Shown in pieces: positions 1 through 6,889 of a DNA stretch of 15,284 bases. The notes below the pieces were generated by a model. It saw nothing but the letters and a program-made list of their open reading frames with translations, had not been told where the DNA came from and did no database searches. Numbering within the stretch: the stretch's first letter is position 1; each line of letters opens with the position of its first letter. A program made the position numbers and the translations under genes. The stretch covers positions 1 to 15,284 of the forward strand of contig DKVO01000040.1 in assembly GCA_002491245.1 (NCBI GenBank). Reading direction: 5' to 3'. The DNA comes from Porphyromonadaceae bacterium UBA7176 (lineage in GTDB: Bacteria; Bacteroidota; Bacteroidia; Bacteroidales; Muribaculaceae).

Positions 1-1
1 C

Positions 2-1048
2 GACGCCAACTTCAACCGTATGGACGAGAGCGGTGTACGCTCCCTTTATGTGGGTCAGAACATAGCGCAGCTCCGACATTCTATCGACTCGATAAGCCAT
101 CAGGTCGACTCGATCGGCAACGAGTATGCACGAGAATTGCTCCAAAACGGCTCGTTTGGTCTTTCGCCGACGAAAGTGGTTGTCCGCGACGGAAAATCGG
201 TTTCGGAGCCACGTCGCGATGTGATTATGCCCGAGCCTCTCGATATCGACTCTCTTTTTGTGTCGCCTTCGCCAGCATCGGCCAAGACATACATCTCGCA
301 GGCCCTTGCCAGGGCAAAACGGCAGAAACAGGATTATGCCTACCGTAGCCTTGTGCTCGAAGAGCAGGCCAAACTCATGCGCCGTCACGACATCGAGATG
401 CAGAAAAAATTCACACTCTCCTTCGCATGTCTCATATTCTTCTTTATCGGAGCACCTCTGGGGGCAATTATCAAGAAAGGCGGCATCGGTACTCCTCTGA
501 TTATCTCGGTGCTGCTTTTCATCGTCTATTTCATCATCGACAACGCCGGTTATAAGGCCGCACGCGACGGGAAGCTCGAGGTATGGCAAGGTATATGGCT
601 CAGCACGGCGGCTTTGCTGCCTCTCGGAGTATTCTTTACCTATAAGGCCGTGGGAGATTCGGCGGTGTTCAATGTCGACTCTTACCGTAACTTCTTCATG
701 CGTCTGCGTGGCAAGGGACTTGAGCGTAGTCTCACCCTCAAGGAAGTACGCATGGCGGAAGTAGACCGTCAGACGGCCCTCGACATGCTTGGCGATTTCC
801 TCTCCCTGTGTGAGGTGGCTAAAGAGAGAACTGCCAAAGCTCCGGTATTCAAAAGACTTTACTGGCGCATCTCCGGTGGCGGCTGTCCCGAGCTGCGGCG
901 TCCGCTCGGAGCACTTGTCGATTACCTGAGCAACAGCTCCGACATCTACGTGATAAATTATCTCAACCAATACCCCTTTATCCCTTCGCCACGCCGTCTG
1001 GACAATATCATCGACACCACCCGAAAACTTATCGGGCGACTTGAGTGA
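2..1048 (+). CDS. LptF/LptG (YjgP/YjgQ) family permease, C-terminal part
   Basis: Partial gene: the frame is open to the left window edge, so the true start lies upstream and the ATG at 20 is internal. About 348 residues are visible. First comes a hydrophilic stretch, then three hydrophobic helices at roughly residues 138-158, 164-184 and 196-214 of the visible part, matching the C-terminal transmembrane bundle of LptF/LptG. The GAPLGAIIKKGG segment between the first two helices is typical of the family. In the known system these inner-membrane subunits work with the LptB ATPase to extract lipopolysaccharide towards the outer membrane. After the last helix there are about 130 further hydrophilic residues, probably cytoplasmic, longer than in the enterobacterial proteins. 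Whether it is LptF or LptG cannot be decided from this half. It ends 43 bp before ribBA with no promoter or terminator visible between, so co-transcription is likely. Confidence 0.85.
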   Translation, partial: DANFNRMDESGVRSLYVGQNIAQLRHSIDSISHQVDSIGNEYARELLQNGSFGLSPTKVVVRDGKSVSEPRRDVIMPEPLDIDSLFVSPSPASAKTYISQALARAKRQKQDYAYRSLVLEEQAKLMRRHDIEMQKKFTLSFACLIFFFIGAPLGAIIKKGGIGTPLIISVLLFIVYFIIDNAGYKAARDGKLEVWQGIWLSTAALLPLGVFFTYKAVGDSAVFNVDSYRNFFMRLRGKGLERSLTLKEVRMAEVDRQTALDMLGDFLSLCEVAKERTAKAPVFKRLYWRISGGGCPELRRPLGALVDYLSNSSDIYVINYLNQYPFIPSPRRLDNIIDTTRKLIGRLE

Positions 1049-1091
1049 GTGGCTTACGGGGCATAATAAAAGAAACATAATCAAACCGACA

Positions 1092-2300
1092 ATGATAAAG
1101 CTTGACAGCATCGAAGAAGCTCTCGACGATTTCCGCCAAGGCAAAATGGTGATTGTCGTCGACGACGAAGACCGCGAGAACGAAGGCGACCTTATCGTCG
1201 CCGCCGAGAAAATAACGCCCGAGCAGGTGAATTTCATGCTCAAGAACGCACGTGGAGTCCTCTGCGCGCCGATTACTCTTTCGCGTTGCCGCGAACTTGA
1301 ACTGCCCCATCAGGTAGACCACAACACATCGATGCTTGGCACGCCTTTTACCGTAACCGTCGACAAACTTGAGGGATGCACCACCGGCGTGAGCGCCGAA
1401 GACCGCTGCGCCACAATACGCGCTCTTGCCGACCCGGAGTCGACTCCCGAGACATTCGGCCGTCCGGGCCATATCAATCCTCTGTACGCTCAGGATGCCG
1501 GTGTGTTGCGCCGCTCGGGGCATACCGAGGCAGCCGTCGACCTTGCCCGTCTGGCCGGGTTGCAGCCGGCAGCGGCGCTTATGGAGATAATGAGCGACGA
1601 CGGTTCGATGGCCCGTCTGCCCGAGTTGCGGCGCCGTGCCGACGAGTGGGGTATGAAGCTCATCTCGATACGCGACCTCATAAGCTACCGCCTTGCCGCC
1701 GAGCAACTTGTAGAGCAGGGCGTGGAAGTCGACATGCCGACGGCATACGGACATTTCAGGCTCATACCGTTCCGTCAGAAAAACAACGGCCTCGAACATA
1801 TCGCCATAATCAAGGGCGACGTTGCCGACGGCGAGCCGGTCCTTGTGCGCGTGCATTCATCGTGCGCTACCGGCGATATATTTGCATCCAAACGCTGCGA
1901 CTGCGGCGAGCAGCTCCACAAAGCACTCGAGATGATCGAAGCAGAAGGACGTGGTGCGGTAGTTTACCTCAACCAGGAGGGCCGCGGCATCGGACTTATG
2001 GATAAAATCAAGGCATATAAGCTACAGGAAGAGGGCCTTGATACTGTAGAGGCAAACATACATCTGGGTCATGATGCCGACGAACGCGACTATGGCGTGG
2101 GTGCTCAGATACTGAACTTGCTCGGCATACGTAAGATGCGTCTTATGACAAACAATCCGGTAAAACGTGTCGGTCTTGAAGGATACGGTCTCGAAGTTGT
2201 CGAAAACGTACCCATTGAGGTAGCCCCCAATCCCTACAACCTCCGCTACATGCACACCAAGAAGGAGCGCATGGGCCACGATCTGCATCAGGTGGAGTGA
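1092..2300 (+). CDS. ribBA: Bifunctional 3,4-dihydroxy-2-butanone-4-phosphate synthase / GTP cyclohydrolase II
   Basis: Makes the two starting compounds of riboflavin synthesis. The N-terminal RibB domain (about 1-200) converts ribulose 5-phosphate to dihydroxybutanone phosphate. The C-terminal RibA domain (about 205-402) opens GTP to the diaminopyrimidine precursor. RibB motifs seen: the acidic DDEDRENEGDL loop at residues 24-34, RPGHI at 124-128 and RRSGHTEAAVD at 140-150. RibA motifs seen: the three zinc cysteines C258, C269 and C271 in the CATGD and RCDCG segments, NQEGRGIGL at 294-302 and a C-terminal TNNPVKR. At 402 residues the length is normal for a RibBA fusion. I chose the ATG at 1092 because the protein then begins with the conserved IKLDSIEEA; the frame is open further upstream to a TTG at 1041, but that would overlap the permease gene. 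No FMN riboswitch fits in the 43-bp gap upstream. The stop overlaps the next start as TGATG. Confidence 0.96.
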   Translation: MIKLDSIEEALDDFRQGKMVIVVDDEDRENEGDLIVAAEKITPEQVNFMLKNARGVLCAPITLSRCRELELPHQVDHNTSMLGTPFTVTVDKLEGCTTGVSAEDRCATIRALADPESTPETFGRPGHINPLYAQDAGVLRRSGHTEAAVDLARLAGLQPAAALMEIMSDDGSMARLPELRRRADEWGMKLISIRDLISYRLAAEQLVEQGVEVDMPTAYGHFRLIPFRQKNNGLEHIAIIKGDVADGEPVLVRVHSSCATGDIFASKRCDCGEQLHKALEMIEAEGRGAVVYLNQEGRGIGLMDKIKAYKLQEEGLDTVEANIHLGHDADERDYGVGAQILNLLGIRKMRLMTNNPVKRVGLEGYGLEVVENVPIEVAPNPYNLRYMHTKKERMGHDLHQVE

Positions 2301-2926
2301 TGACGGTAGAGGAAACCAACAGGTATCTAAAGACATACGAAGAAGAGCTGAACCGTATCGCCGCTACAGGCGATACACGGTTGCTCTTGTCGTGGAGTGG
2401 CGAACAACTTGCCTTTGCCGCCGAAGGATTGCGGACTGCTTCTGCCGGAGACCTCGCAGGGAGAGAGATGATACTCCTGCAGGTTTCAGAACCTCATGTC
2501 ATGGCTTTATGCAGGGCCGGAATGGGGGCAGATGCACTTGCAACGGCATGTATGACAGTGATGACGTGTATAGCCGGAGGCGGAAAGCCAGATGACTTCC
2601 CTGATGTATATGTAGGATATTTACAGAATATATTTTTACTTGCCCTGACGCTTGCCAACGACATGCAGTTGGCCCGGGTCGATGCCGACGGTCATCTGTC
2701 ACGTATCGCGGCCCTCGCCGGTGCTTTGGTTATGGCTCTTGCTAAACGGTTTGAGGACTCTTTATCACCGGAGGTGCGTGATAAAAACACTATGATACAC
2801 GAAGACCTCGCCATGCTTGCACCGTCGGAACTGACATTCGGTGGTAGAGAGGTGGTGCCGTCTATGACAATCGATATCTGCGCCGATATAGTGGCCCGGC
2901 TCAAGGCTCTCGGTCTTGAAGAGTGA
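2300..2926 (+). CDS. Unrecognised 208-residue cytosolic protein coupled to ribBA
   Basis: I do not recognise the family. The start is the ATG at 2300, whose first base is the last base of the ribBA stop (TGATG), so translation is probably coupled to RibBA; a GTG at 2297 in the same frame is possible but less likely. The protein has no signal peptide. It looks mainly alpha-helical: amphipathic N-terminal helix (residues 3-22), alanine- and leucine-rich helices around 30-93, a hydrophobic helix at 107-120 (YLQNIFLLALTLAN), another at 133-149, and a C-terminal helix at 192-205. The hydrophobic segments are short and alternate with charged residues, so a soluble helical bundle is more likely than a membrane protein. 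Position suggests a link to flavin supply or simply co-expression; nothing in the sequence shows an activity. It ends 11 bp from the convergent nadB stop, with no terminator in the gap. Confidence 0.8.
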   Translation: MTVEETNRYLKTYEEELNRIAATGDTRLLLSWSGEQLAFAAEGLRTASAGDLAGREMILLQVSEPHVMALCRAGMGADALATACMTVMTCIAGGGKPDDFPDVYVGYLQNIFLLALTLANDMQLARVDADGHLSRIAALAGALVMALAKRFEDSLSPEVRDKNTMIHEDLAMLAPSELTFGGREVVPSMTIDICADIVARLKALGLEE

Positions 2927-2937
2927 ACGCTACCTAA

Positions 2938-4521
2938 TTAGTCTTGTGTGTGCGGTTGTGGCAGATAGTCAATAGTGTAGTGTAGTCCGCGTGACTCGCG
3001 TCGTTCCTTGGCCTGGCGCATGATAAGGTAGCCTACGTTGATGATATTGCGCAGCTCGCATATCTCGCGCGATGCTTTGGAGCTTTTGAAGAGACGTTCG
3101 GTTTCTTCATACAGTATGTCGAGCCTGTTCCAGGCCCTGTCGAGCCGCAGGTTGGAGCGCACTATGCCTACATAGACTCCCATGATCTGGTTGACCTCGC
3201 GTATGCTCTGTGTGATGAGCACCATTTCTTCGTTGTGGCTTGTGCCGTCGTCGTTCCAGGCCGGGATGTCGGTGCGGATTGCTATGTGGGGGAGTTCTGA
3301 GGATGCATGCTTTGCTGCAGCGTCGGCATATACGACCGCTTCGATCAGCGAGTTCGATGCCAGACGGTTGCCTCCGTGGAGGCCGGTGCAGGAGCATTCG
3401 CCCAACGCATACAGGTGGCTGATGGAAGACTCACCGTTGAGGTCTACGCGGATACCGCCACAAAGGTAGTGGGCCGCCGGAGCAACGGGGATATAGTCTT
3501 TGGTTATATCGATACCCAACGAGAGGCATTTGGCATAGATGTTGGGGAAGTGGCGTTTGGTCTCCTCGGGATCTTTGTGAGTCACGTCGAGATACACATG
3601 GTCGTCGCCGTAGAGTTTCATTTCCGAGTCAATGGCCCGTGCTACGATATCGCGTGGAGCAAGTGAGAGACGGGGGTCGTACTTATGCATGAACTCCTCG
3701 CCTTTGAGGTTGCGCAATACCGCGCCATATCCACGCATGGCCTCGGTGATGAGGAACGACGGGCGGTCGCCGGGATGGAAAAGGGCTGTGGGGTGGAACT
3801 GGATGAACTCCATGTCGCTCACGGTGCCTTTTGCGCGATAGACCATCGCTATACCGTCGCCTGTAGCTACAAGAGGGTTTGTCGTGGTCTGGTACACAGC
3901 TCCGACGCCGCCGGTGGCCATGACTGTGATTTTAGAGAGGAAAGTGTCGACCGTACCCGTGGCTACATCGAGCACATATGCGCCGTAGCATGTTATGTCG
4001 GGTGTGCGTCGGGTCACTATCTTGCCCAGATGGTGCTGGGTGATGATTTCGATTGCGAAGTGGTTTTCGTATATGTCGATGCCCGGATTTGATTTTACGG
4101 CCTCGATAAGGCTTTGCTGTATCTCGAAGCCAGTGTTGTCGGCATGGTGGAGAATACGGAATTCGCTGTGTCCGCCCTCGCGGTGGAGGTCGTAGGCTCC
4201 GTCGTCGTTTTTATCGAAATCGACACCCCATCCGACAAGCTCGCGAATTTGCCCGGGAGCGCCTTTCACTACTTTCTCAACAGCCTTGGGGTCGCTGAGC
4301 CAGTCGCCGGCCACCATTGTGTCGTGGATATGTTTGTCGAAATCGTCGACTTCGAGGTTGGTCACCGATGCAACTCCGCCCTGGGCAAGGGCTGTATTGG
4401 CCTCGTCGAGGGTGGTTTTGCACACCAGAGCCACGCGAGCACCGTTGCCGGCGACTTTGAGGGCGAAACTCATGCCGGCGATGCCGGATCCTATCACAAG
4501 ATAGTCGTATTCAAATGTCAT
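2938..4521 (-). CDS. nadB: L-aspartate oxidase
   Basis: FAD-dependent enzyme that oxidises L-aspartate to iminoaspartate, the substrate from which NadA makes quinolinate for NAD. The 527 residues begin with a dinucleotide-binding strand and GSGIAG at 11-16. Next come the NTALAQGG segment (42-49) and REGGHSEFRILH (114-125). Residues corresponding to the catalytic set known from the E. coli enzyme are present: R290 in APRD, H351 in AAHYLCGG and R386 in GGNRLASNS. The C-terminal helical domain contains the usual RLDRAW (459-464). I chose the ATG at 4521, which gives MTFEYDYLVIGSG; an in-frame TTG at 4548 would add nine residues but lies on top of the predicted -7 promoter element. nadA and nadC are not in the window. 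It is a single-gene unit: the preceding gene ends in its own terminator and nadB has its own promoter. Confidence 0.97.
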   Translation of the reverse strand: MTFEYDYLVIGSGIAGMSFALKVAGNGARVALVCKTTLDEANTALAQGGVASVTNLEVDDFDKHIHDTMVAGDWLSDPKAVEKVVKGAPGQIRELVGWGVDFDKNDDGAYDLHREGGHSEFRILHHADNTGFEIQQSLIEAVKSNPGIDIYENHFAIEIITQHHLGKIVTRRTPDITCYGAYVLDVATGTVDTFLSKITVMATGGVGAVYQTTTNPLVATGDGIAMVYRAKGTVSDMEFIQFHPTALFHPGDRPSFLITEAMRGYGAVLRNLKGEEFMHKYDPRLSLAPRDIVARAIDSEMKLYGDDHVYLDVTHKDPEETKRHFPNIYAKCLSLGIDITKDYIPVAPAAHYLCGGIRVDLNGESSISHLYALGECSCTGLHGGNRLASNSLIEAVVYADAAAKHASSELPHIAIRTDIPAWNDDGTSHNEEMVLITQSIREVNQIMGVYVGIVRSNLRLDRAWNRLDILYEETERLFKSSKASREICELRNIINVGYLIMRQAKERRESRGLHYTIDYLPQPHTQD

Positions 4522-4545
4522 TTCCTCATGCTTTTTTGATAGTTG

Positions 4546-4577
4546 CAAAATTAAAAATTTAATTCAACTTTAGCAAA
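4546..4577 (-). promoter_or_regulatory. Predicted Bacteroidetes-type promoter of nadB
   Basis: Read on the minus strand there is a -33 element TTTG (plus 4574-4577), a spacer of exactly 20 bases (4554-4573), and a -7 element TAATTTTG (4546-4553), matching the Bacteroidetes consensus TTTG / TAnnTTTG with 19-21 bp spacing. Transcription should start near 4539, leaving a leader of about 18 nt before the nadB ATG. The -33 box directly abuts the T-run of the upstream gene's terminator. Confidence 0.75.
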
Positions 4578-4578
4578 C

Positions 4579-4625
4579 AAAAAAAAGCAAACGGTTATGG
4601 AGCATCTGACTGCTTCATAACCGTT
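4579..4625 (-). terminator. Intrinsic terminator of the SIMPL-domain gene
   Basis: A stem of 15 pairs is formed by 4590-4604 and 4611-4625 (14 Watson-Crick pairs and one G-U) around a 6-base loop. Read on the minus strand, three bases after the stem comes an uninterrupted run of eight T (plus 4579-4586). It lies 28 bp after the stop of the SIMPL gene, which is the last gene of the phoH-to-SIMPL block. There is no T-run on the other side, so it acts in one direction only. Confidence 0.85.
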
Positions 4626-4653
4626 GGACTGTATGAGGCTGAATTGTGTTGGC

Positions 4654-5358
4654 TTAGTCTTCGAGATAATAAGTTATGTAAGTCACCACGCGGATAGTCT
4701 TTATCTGCGGAGTGTACTGGTCGCGGTCATTGATTGAGAACTGGCCCTGCGACGCTGTCTTTATTTTACCGAGTTTGCTGTCGCTGTCCTGTGCGAATTT
4801 GTCGGCGGCTTCGCGGGCATTCGACGTCGCTTCGGCAATCATCTCGGGCTTGACGCTGTTAAGGTCGGTATACTCGTAGGTGGTCTGATAGTTGTAGTCG
4901 CCGGCCACGATTGCTATGCCTTGCCGCAAGAGGTCGGTCTGCTTGTCGATGAGTTTGCGGACGAGGTCTACCTTGTCGCTGGTCACAACGATGACGTTTG
5001 TAACCTGATAGCGGTATGGGTTATCAGATCTGCCATAGCGCTCGGCGGCAGCGTCGTATACTTGAGGAGGATTGACGCTGATCTCATTCTCAGAAAGACC
5101 GTTGCCGGTAAGGAACGACATTATGGCTTTGTTGTTGGATTCTATTACACGGTAGATGTCGGGGAGGCTGTTTCCCACTTCCTTGGTCACGATAGGCCAT
5201 GTCACTTTGTTGGCCTGCACTTCTTTTTCGCATAAGCCGCGGACAGTCACCACTCGGTCGCGGTCGCTGAAGCGGTCGATGCCGCTTTTAAGAGCCAGAC
5301 CCAGTAGTACCAAGCCAAGGGCTACGATAGCTGACGAGATAATAATCGAAGGTTTCAT
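4654..5358 (-). CDS. Membrane-anchored SIMPL-domain (DUF541) protein
   Basis: 234 residues. The N-terminal hydrophobic helix (about 4-24) has no clear cleavage site, so it probably anchors the protein in the inner membrane with the rest in the periplasm. The remainder fits the SIMPL/DUF541 fold: a conserved opening VVTVRGLCEKEV (about 36-47), a helix with the SNNKAI region, a middle segment QVTNVIVVTSDKVDLVRKLID, and a final strand TIRVVTYITYYLE. Biochemical function is poorly defined for this family; members have been linked to envelope and stress-related roles. I chose the ATG at 5358 because it directly precedes the hydrophobic helix; upstream ATA/TTT-rich codons to 5406 would add a non-conserved tail. 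The gene follows dtd after 66 bp in which I find no TAnnTTTG element, so it may be read through from the upstream block, and it ends at the strong terminator at 4579-4625. Confidence 0.88.
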   Translation of the reverse strand: MKPSIIISSAIVALGLVLLGLALKSGIDRFSDRDRVVTVRGLCEKEVQANKVTWPIVTKEVGNSLPDIYRVIESNNKAIMSFLTGNGLSENEISVNPPQVYDAAAERYGRSDNPYRYQVTNVIVVTSDKVDLVRKLIDKQTDLLRQGIAIVAGDYNYQTTYEYTDLNSVKPEMIAEATSNAREAADKFAQDSDSKLGKIKTASQGQFSINDRDQYTPQIKTIRVVTYITYYLED

Positions 5359-5424
5359 TTCTGTATGTTTTTGTTTAATTGGATTATAGGATATGATATA
5401 AAACACACGAACGCCGCCCTTTGC

Positions 5425-5877
5425 TCATTCTCTAAGCCTGGAGTCGGCTATTATCGTCACCGGACCGTCGTTGACAAGGCTCACCTGCATGTCTGCACCG
5501 AATATGCCTGCGGCACAGGGGCGTCCTGTAAGTCTGGTCATTTCGGCCTTGAATAGTTCGTAGAGGTGTGTGGCCGTTTCATGGCCGGCCGCGCGGATAT
5601 AGCTCGGCCGGTTACCTTTGCGTGTCGAGGCGGTGAGGGTGAACTGGCTCACAGCCAGAACTTCGCCGCCTATGTCGGTGACTGAGCGGTTCATCACGCC
5701 GGCATCATCGTCGAATATCCGCATGTTGGCAGCCTTTGCCGCCAGCCAGAGACAATCGTCATCTGTGTCGCCGTTTTCGACGCCCACAAGTATCATCAGG
5801 CCTCGGTTTATGGAGCCTGTCGTTTCGTCGCCGACAGTCACAGATGCATGACTGACGCGTTGTATTACTATTCTCAT
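5425..5877 (-). CDS. dtd: D-aminoacyl-tRNA deacylase
   Basis: Hydrolyses D-aminoacyl-tRNAs (and glycine mischarged on tRNA-Ala), keeping D-amino acids out of protein synthesis; it acts in the cytosol as a dimer. The 150-residue length is exactly typical. Diagnostic motifs are present: N-terminal MRIVIQRVSHASVTV, SQFTL at 77-81 with the active-site threonine T80, KGNRPS at 87-92, and NDGPVTI at 136-142, which contains the Gly-Pro pair that reads chirality. The ATG (5877-5875) overlaps the TGA of the preceding gene as ATGA, so initiation is probably coupled. It is the only soluble housekeeping protein after three exported ones in this chain. Confidence 0.96.
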   Translation of the reverse strand: MRIVIQRVSHASVTVGDETTGSINRGLMILVGVENGDTDDDCLWLAAKAANMRIFDDDAGVMNRSVTDIGGEVLAVSQFTLTASTRKGNRPSYIRAAGHETATHLYELFKAEMTRLTGRPCAAGIFGADMQVSLVNDGPVTIIADSRLRE

Positions 5878-6362
5878 CTTGTAAAGAAAATTGTATCGAC
5901 CGTAATCTTCACTTCATAGGGTGTCGCCTGCTGTGCTCGCGACGGTACTGGTGAGTTGATGTGGTAGAACGCCTGTTGTGTATCCCATGATTTCAGGACA
6001 GCCTGACGCGTTTCACCGGCCGGTATGTCGATCCTGATATTTGCCGGGCGTTGGTGGAGTTGACGCCTCGAGCGGTCGAAGTATGTGATTGTGATAGCCA
6101 TGCCCTCGACGCTTTTGTCGGCGTTGTTGGTCACGAAGAATGTCTCGCGGCGTGAGCGCAGAGGTTTGTCGTAACCGGCGATGTCGACGGTATGAGCCTG
6201 AGGTGCCACCAATGTGTCGGTGGTGGCCACGGTGTCGGCCTGGGATACGGCGGTAGTGACAGTCTGTTTGGTCAGCGGCCGTAGTCCGCGGCGTGTGGTG
6301 GTCTGCGCGTTTGCGGCGATGACGAGGAGACCGCAGGCGGCGAGGAGAAAGTGCGTTTTCAT
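5874..6362 (-). CDS. Small secreted protein of unknown function (162 aa)
   Basis: Family not recognised. The protein starts with a signal peptide (residues 1 to about 18-20, MKTHFLLAACGLLVIAANAQ) with probable signal peptidase I cleavage at ANA or NAQ. A short threonine- and valine-rich linker follows (about 21-60). The rest looks like one beta-sandwich domain: alternating strands such as ETFFVTNN, GMAITITYFD and IRIDIPAGETRQAVLKSW, ending in YEVKITVDTIFFTR. That pattern resembles domains that recognise or decorate the cell envelope, but this is inference. I chose the ATG at 6362 because it opens the signal peptide and overlaps the previous stop as ATGA; a longer frame from 6398 would begin inside the upstream gene. 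LAAC at residues 7-10 looks like a lipobox but comes too early. Its stop overlaps the dtd start. Confidence 0.82.
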   Translation of the reverse strand: MKTHFLLAACGLLVIAANAQTTTRRGLRPLTKQTVTTAVSQADTVATTDTLVAPQAHTVDIAGYDKPLRSRRETFFVTNNADKSVEGMAITITYFDRSRRQLHQRPANIRIDIPAGETRQAVLKSWDTQQAFYHINSPVPSRAQQATPYEVKITVDTIFFTR

Positions 6363-6889
6363 AGTTTTACTGGGTAGTATTGGGCTGTGGCGTCGCATCG
6401 GGTTGCCCCTACTGTTCCGTCGGGGTTATCATCGTGGCGCGTTATGCTGGCCCTGAAGAGATATGGCACGAGCCTGAATATATTGACTGTTATACCTTTG
6501 CGGTAATGCTTTATTTTTAGATTGGCGAAAGTACTGTCGAATGTAAGCACAAACTGGCGCATGTTGCGTTTGCCGCCCGGTGTGCTCACTTTGGGGTCGG
6601 CGACGAGCCTGGCATCGAAAGTATGTCGGTCGGCTCCAGTGGTCATGGTGCCGAAATATGCTCCCGTAGGCACCGACAGATCGGCGCTCTGTACGATGGT
6701 GAGGTCGTATACACCATTCTGTCCGTTACGGGCTTCGATGCGGAATATGGTCCCTGCGGCGATGCGCCACACCCCTTCGGGCGTCGATGGTACAGTTTCG
6801 ACGCTGTCGAGCTTGATCCAGTGCGGTGCGGCTTGTACGCACGTGAACGACAGGAATAGCAGGACGATGCTTAGGTAGTGGCGTATCAA
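6359..6889 (-). CDS. Small secreted protein of unknown function (176 aa), TTG start
   Basis: Family not recognised. It has a clear signal peptide (MIRHYLSIVLLFLSFTCVQA, 1-20) with probable cleavage at VQA before APHW. The mature part (about 156 residues) is rich in beta-strand-like segments (GTIFRIEARN, VYDLTIVQSADL, RQFVLTFDSTFANLKIKHY, GITVNIFRLVPYLFRASI) and has no membrane helix. The start codon is TTG at 6889-6887. An in-frame TAG lies at 6904-6902 and no ATG or GTG occurs between it and the signal peptide, so TTG is the only standard start that keeps the signal peptide. The TTG overlaps the previous TGA as TTGA, mirroring the ATGA junctions on either side. The stop overlaps the start of the next secreted protein. 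The neighbours suggest a role in the envelope; no activity can be assigned. Confidence 0.8.
   Translation of the reverse strand: MIRHYLSIVLLFLSFTCVQAAPHWIKLDSVETVPSTPEGVWRIAAGTIFRIEARNGQNGVYDLTIVQSADLSVPTGAYFGTMTTGADRHTFDARLVADPKVSTPGGKRNMRQFVLTFDSTFANLKIKHYRKGITVNIFRLVPYLFRASITRHDDNPDGTVGATRCDATAQYYPVKL

Noticed and set aside
1049..1091. FMN riboswitch upstream of ribBA
   Set aside because: The gap to the permease gene is only 43 bp, too short for the aptamer, and shows none of its conserved blocks.
1029..1856. 275-codon minus-strand open frame opposite ribBA
   Set aside because: Antisense shadow of the clear RibB and RibA domains.
5359..5424. Promoter for the SIMPL gene in the dtd-SIMPL gap
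   Set aside because: A TATAAT-like string is present on the minus strand, but no Bacteroidetes TAnnTTTG element; not enough to call.
6333..6362. Lipobox LAAC in the 162-aa secreted protein
   Set aside because: The cysteine is residue 10, leaving too short a hydrophobic segment before it, while the hydrophobic core continues after it to a normal ANAQ cleavage site.
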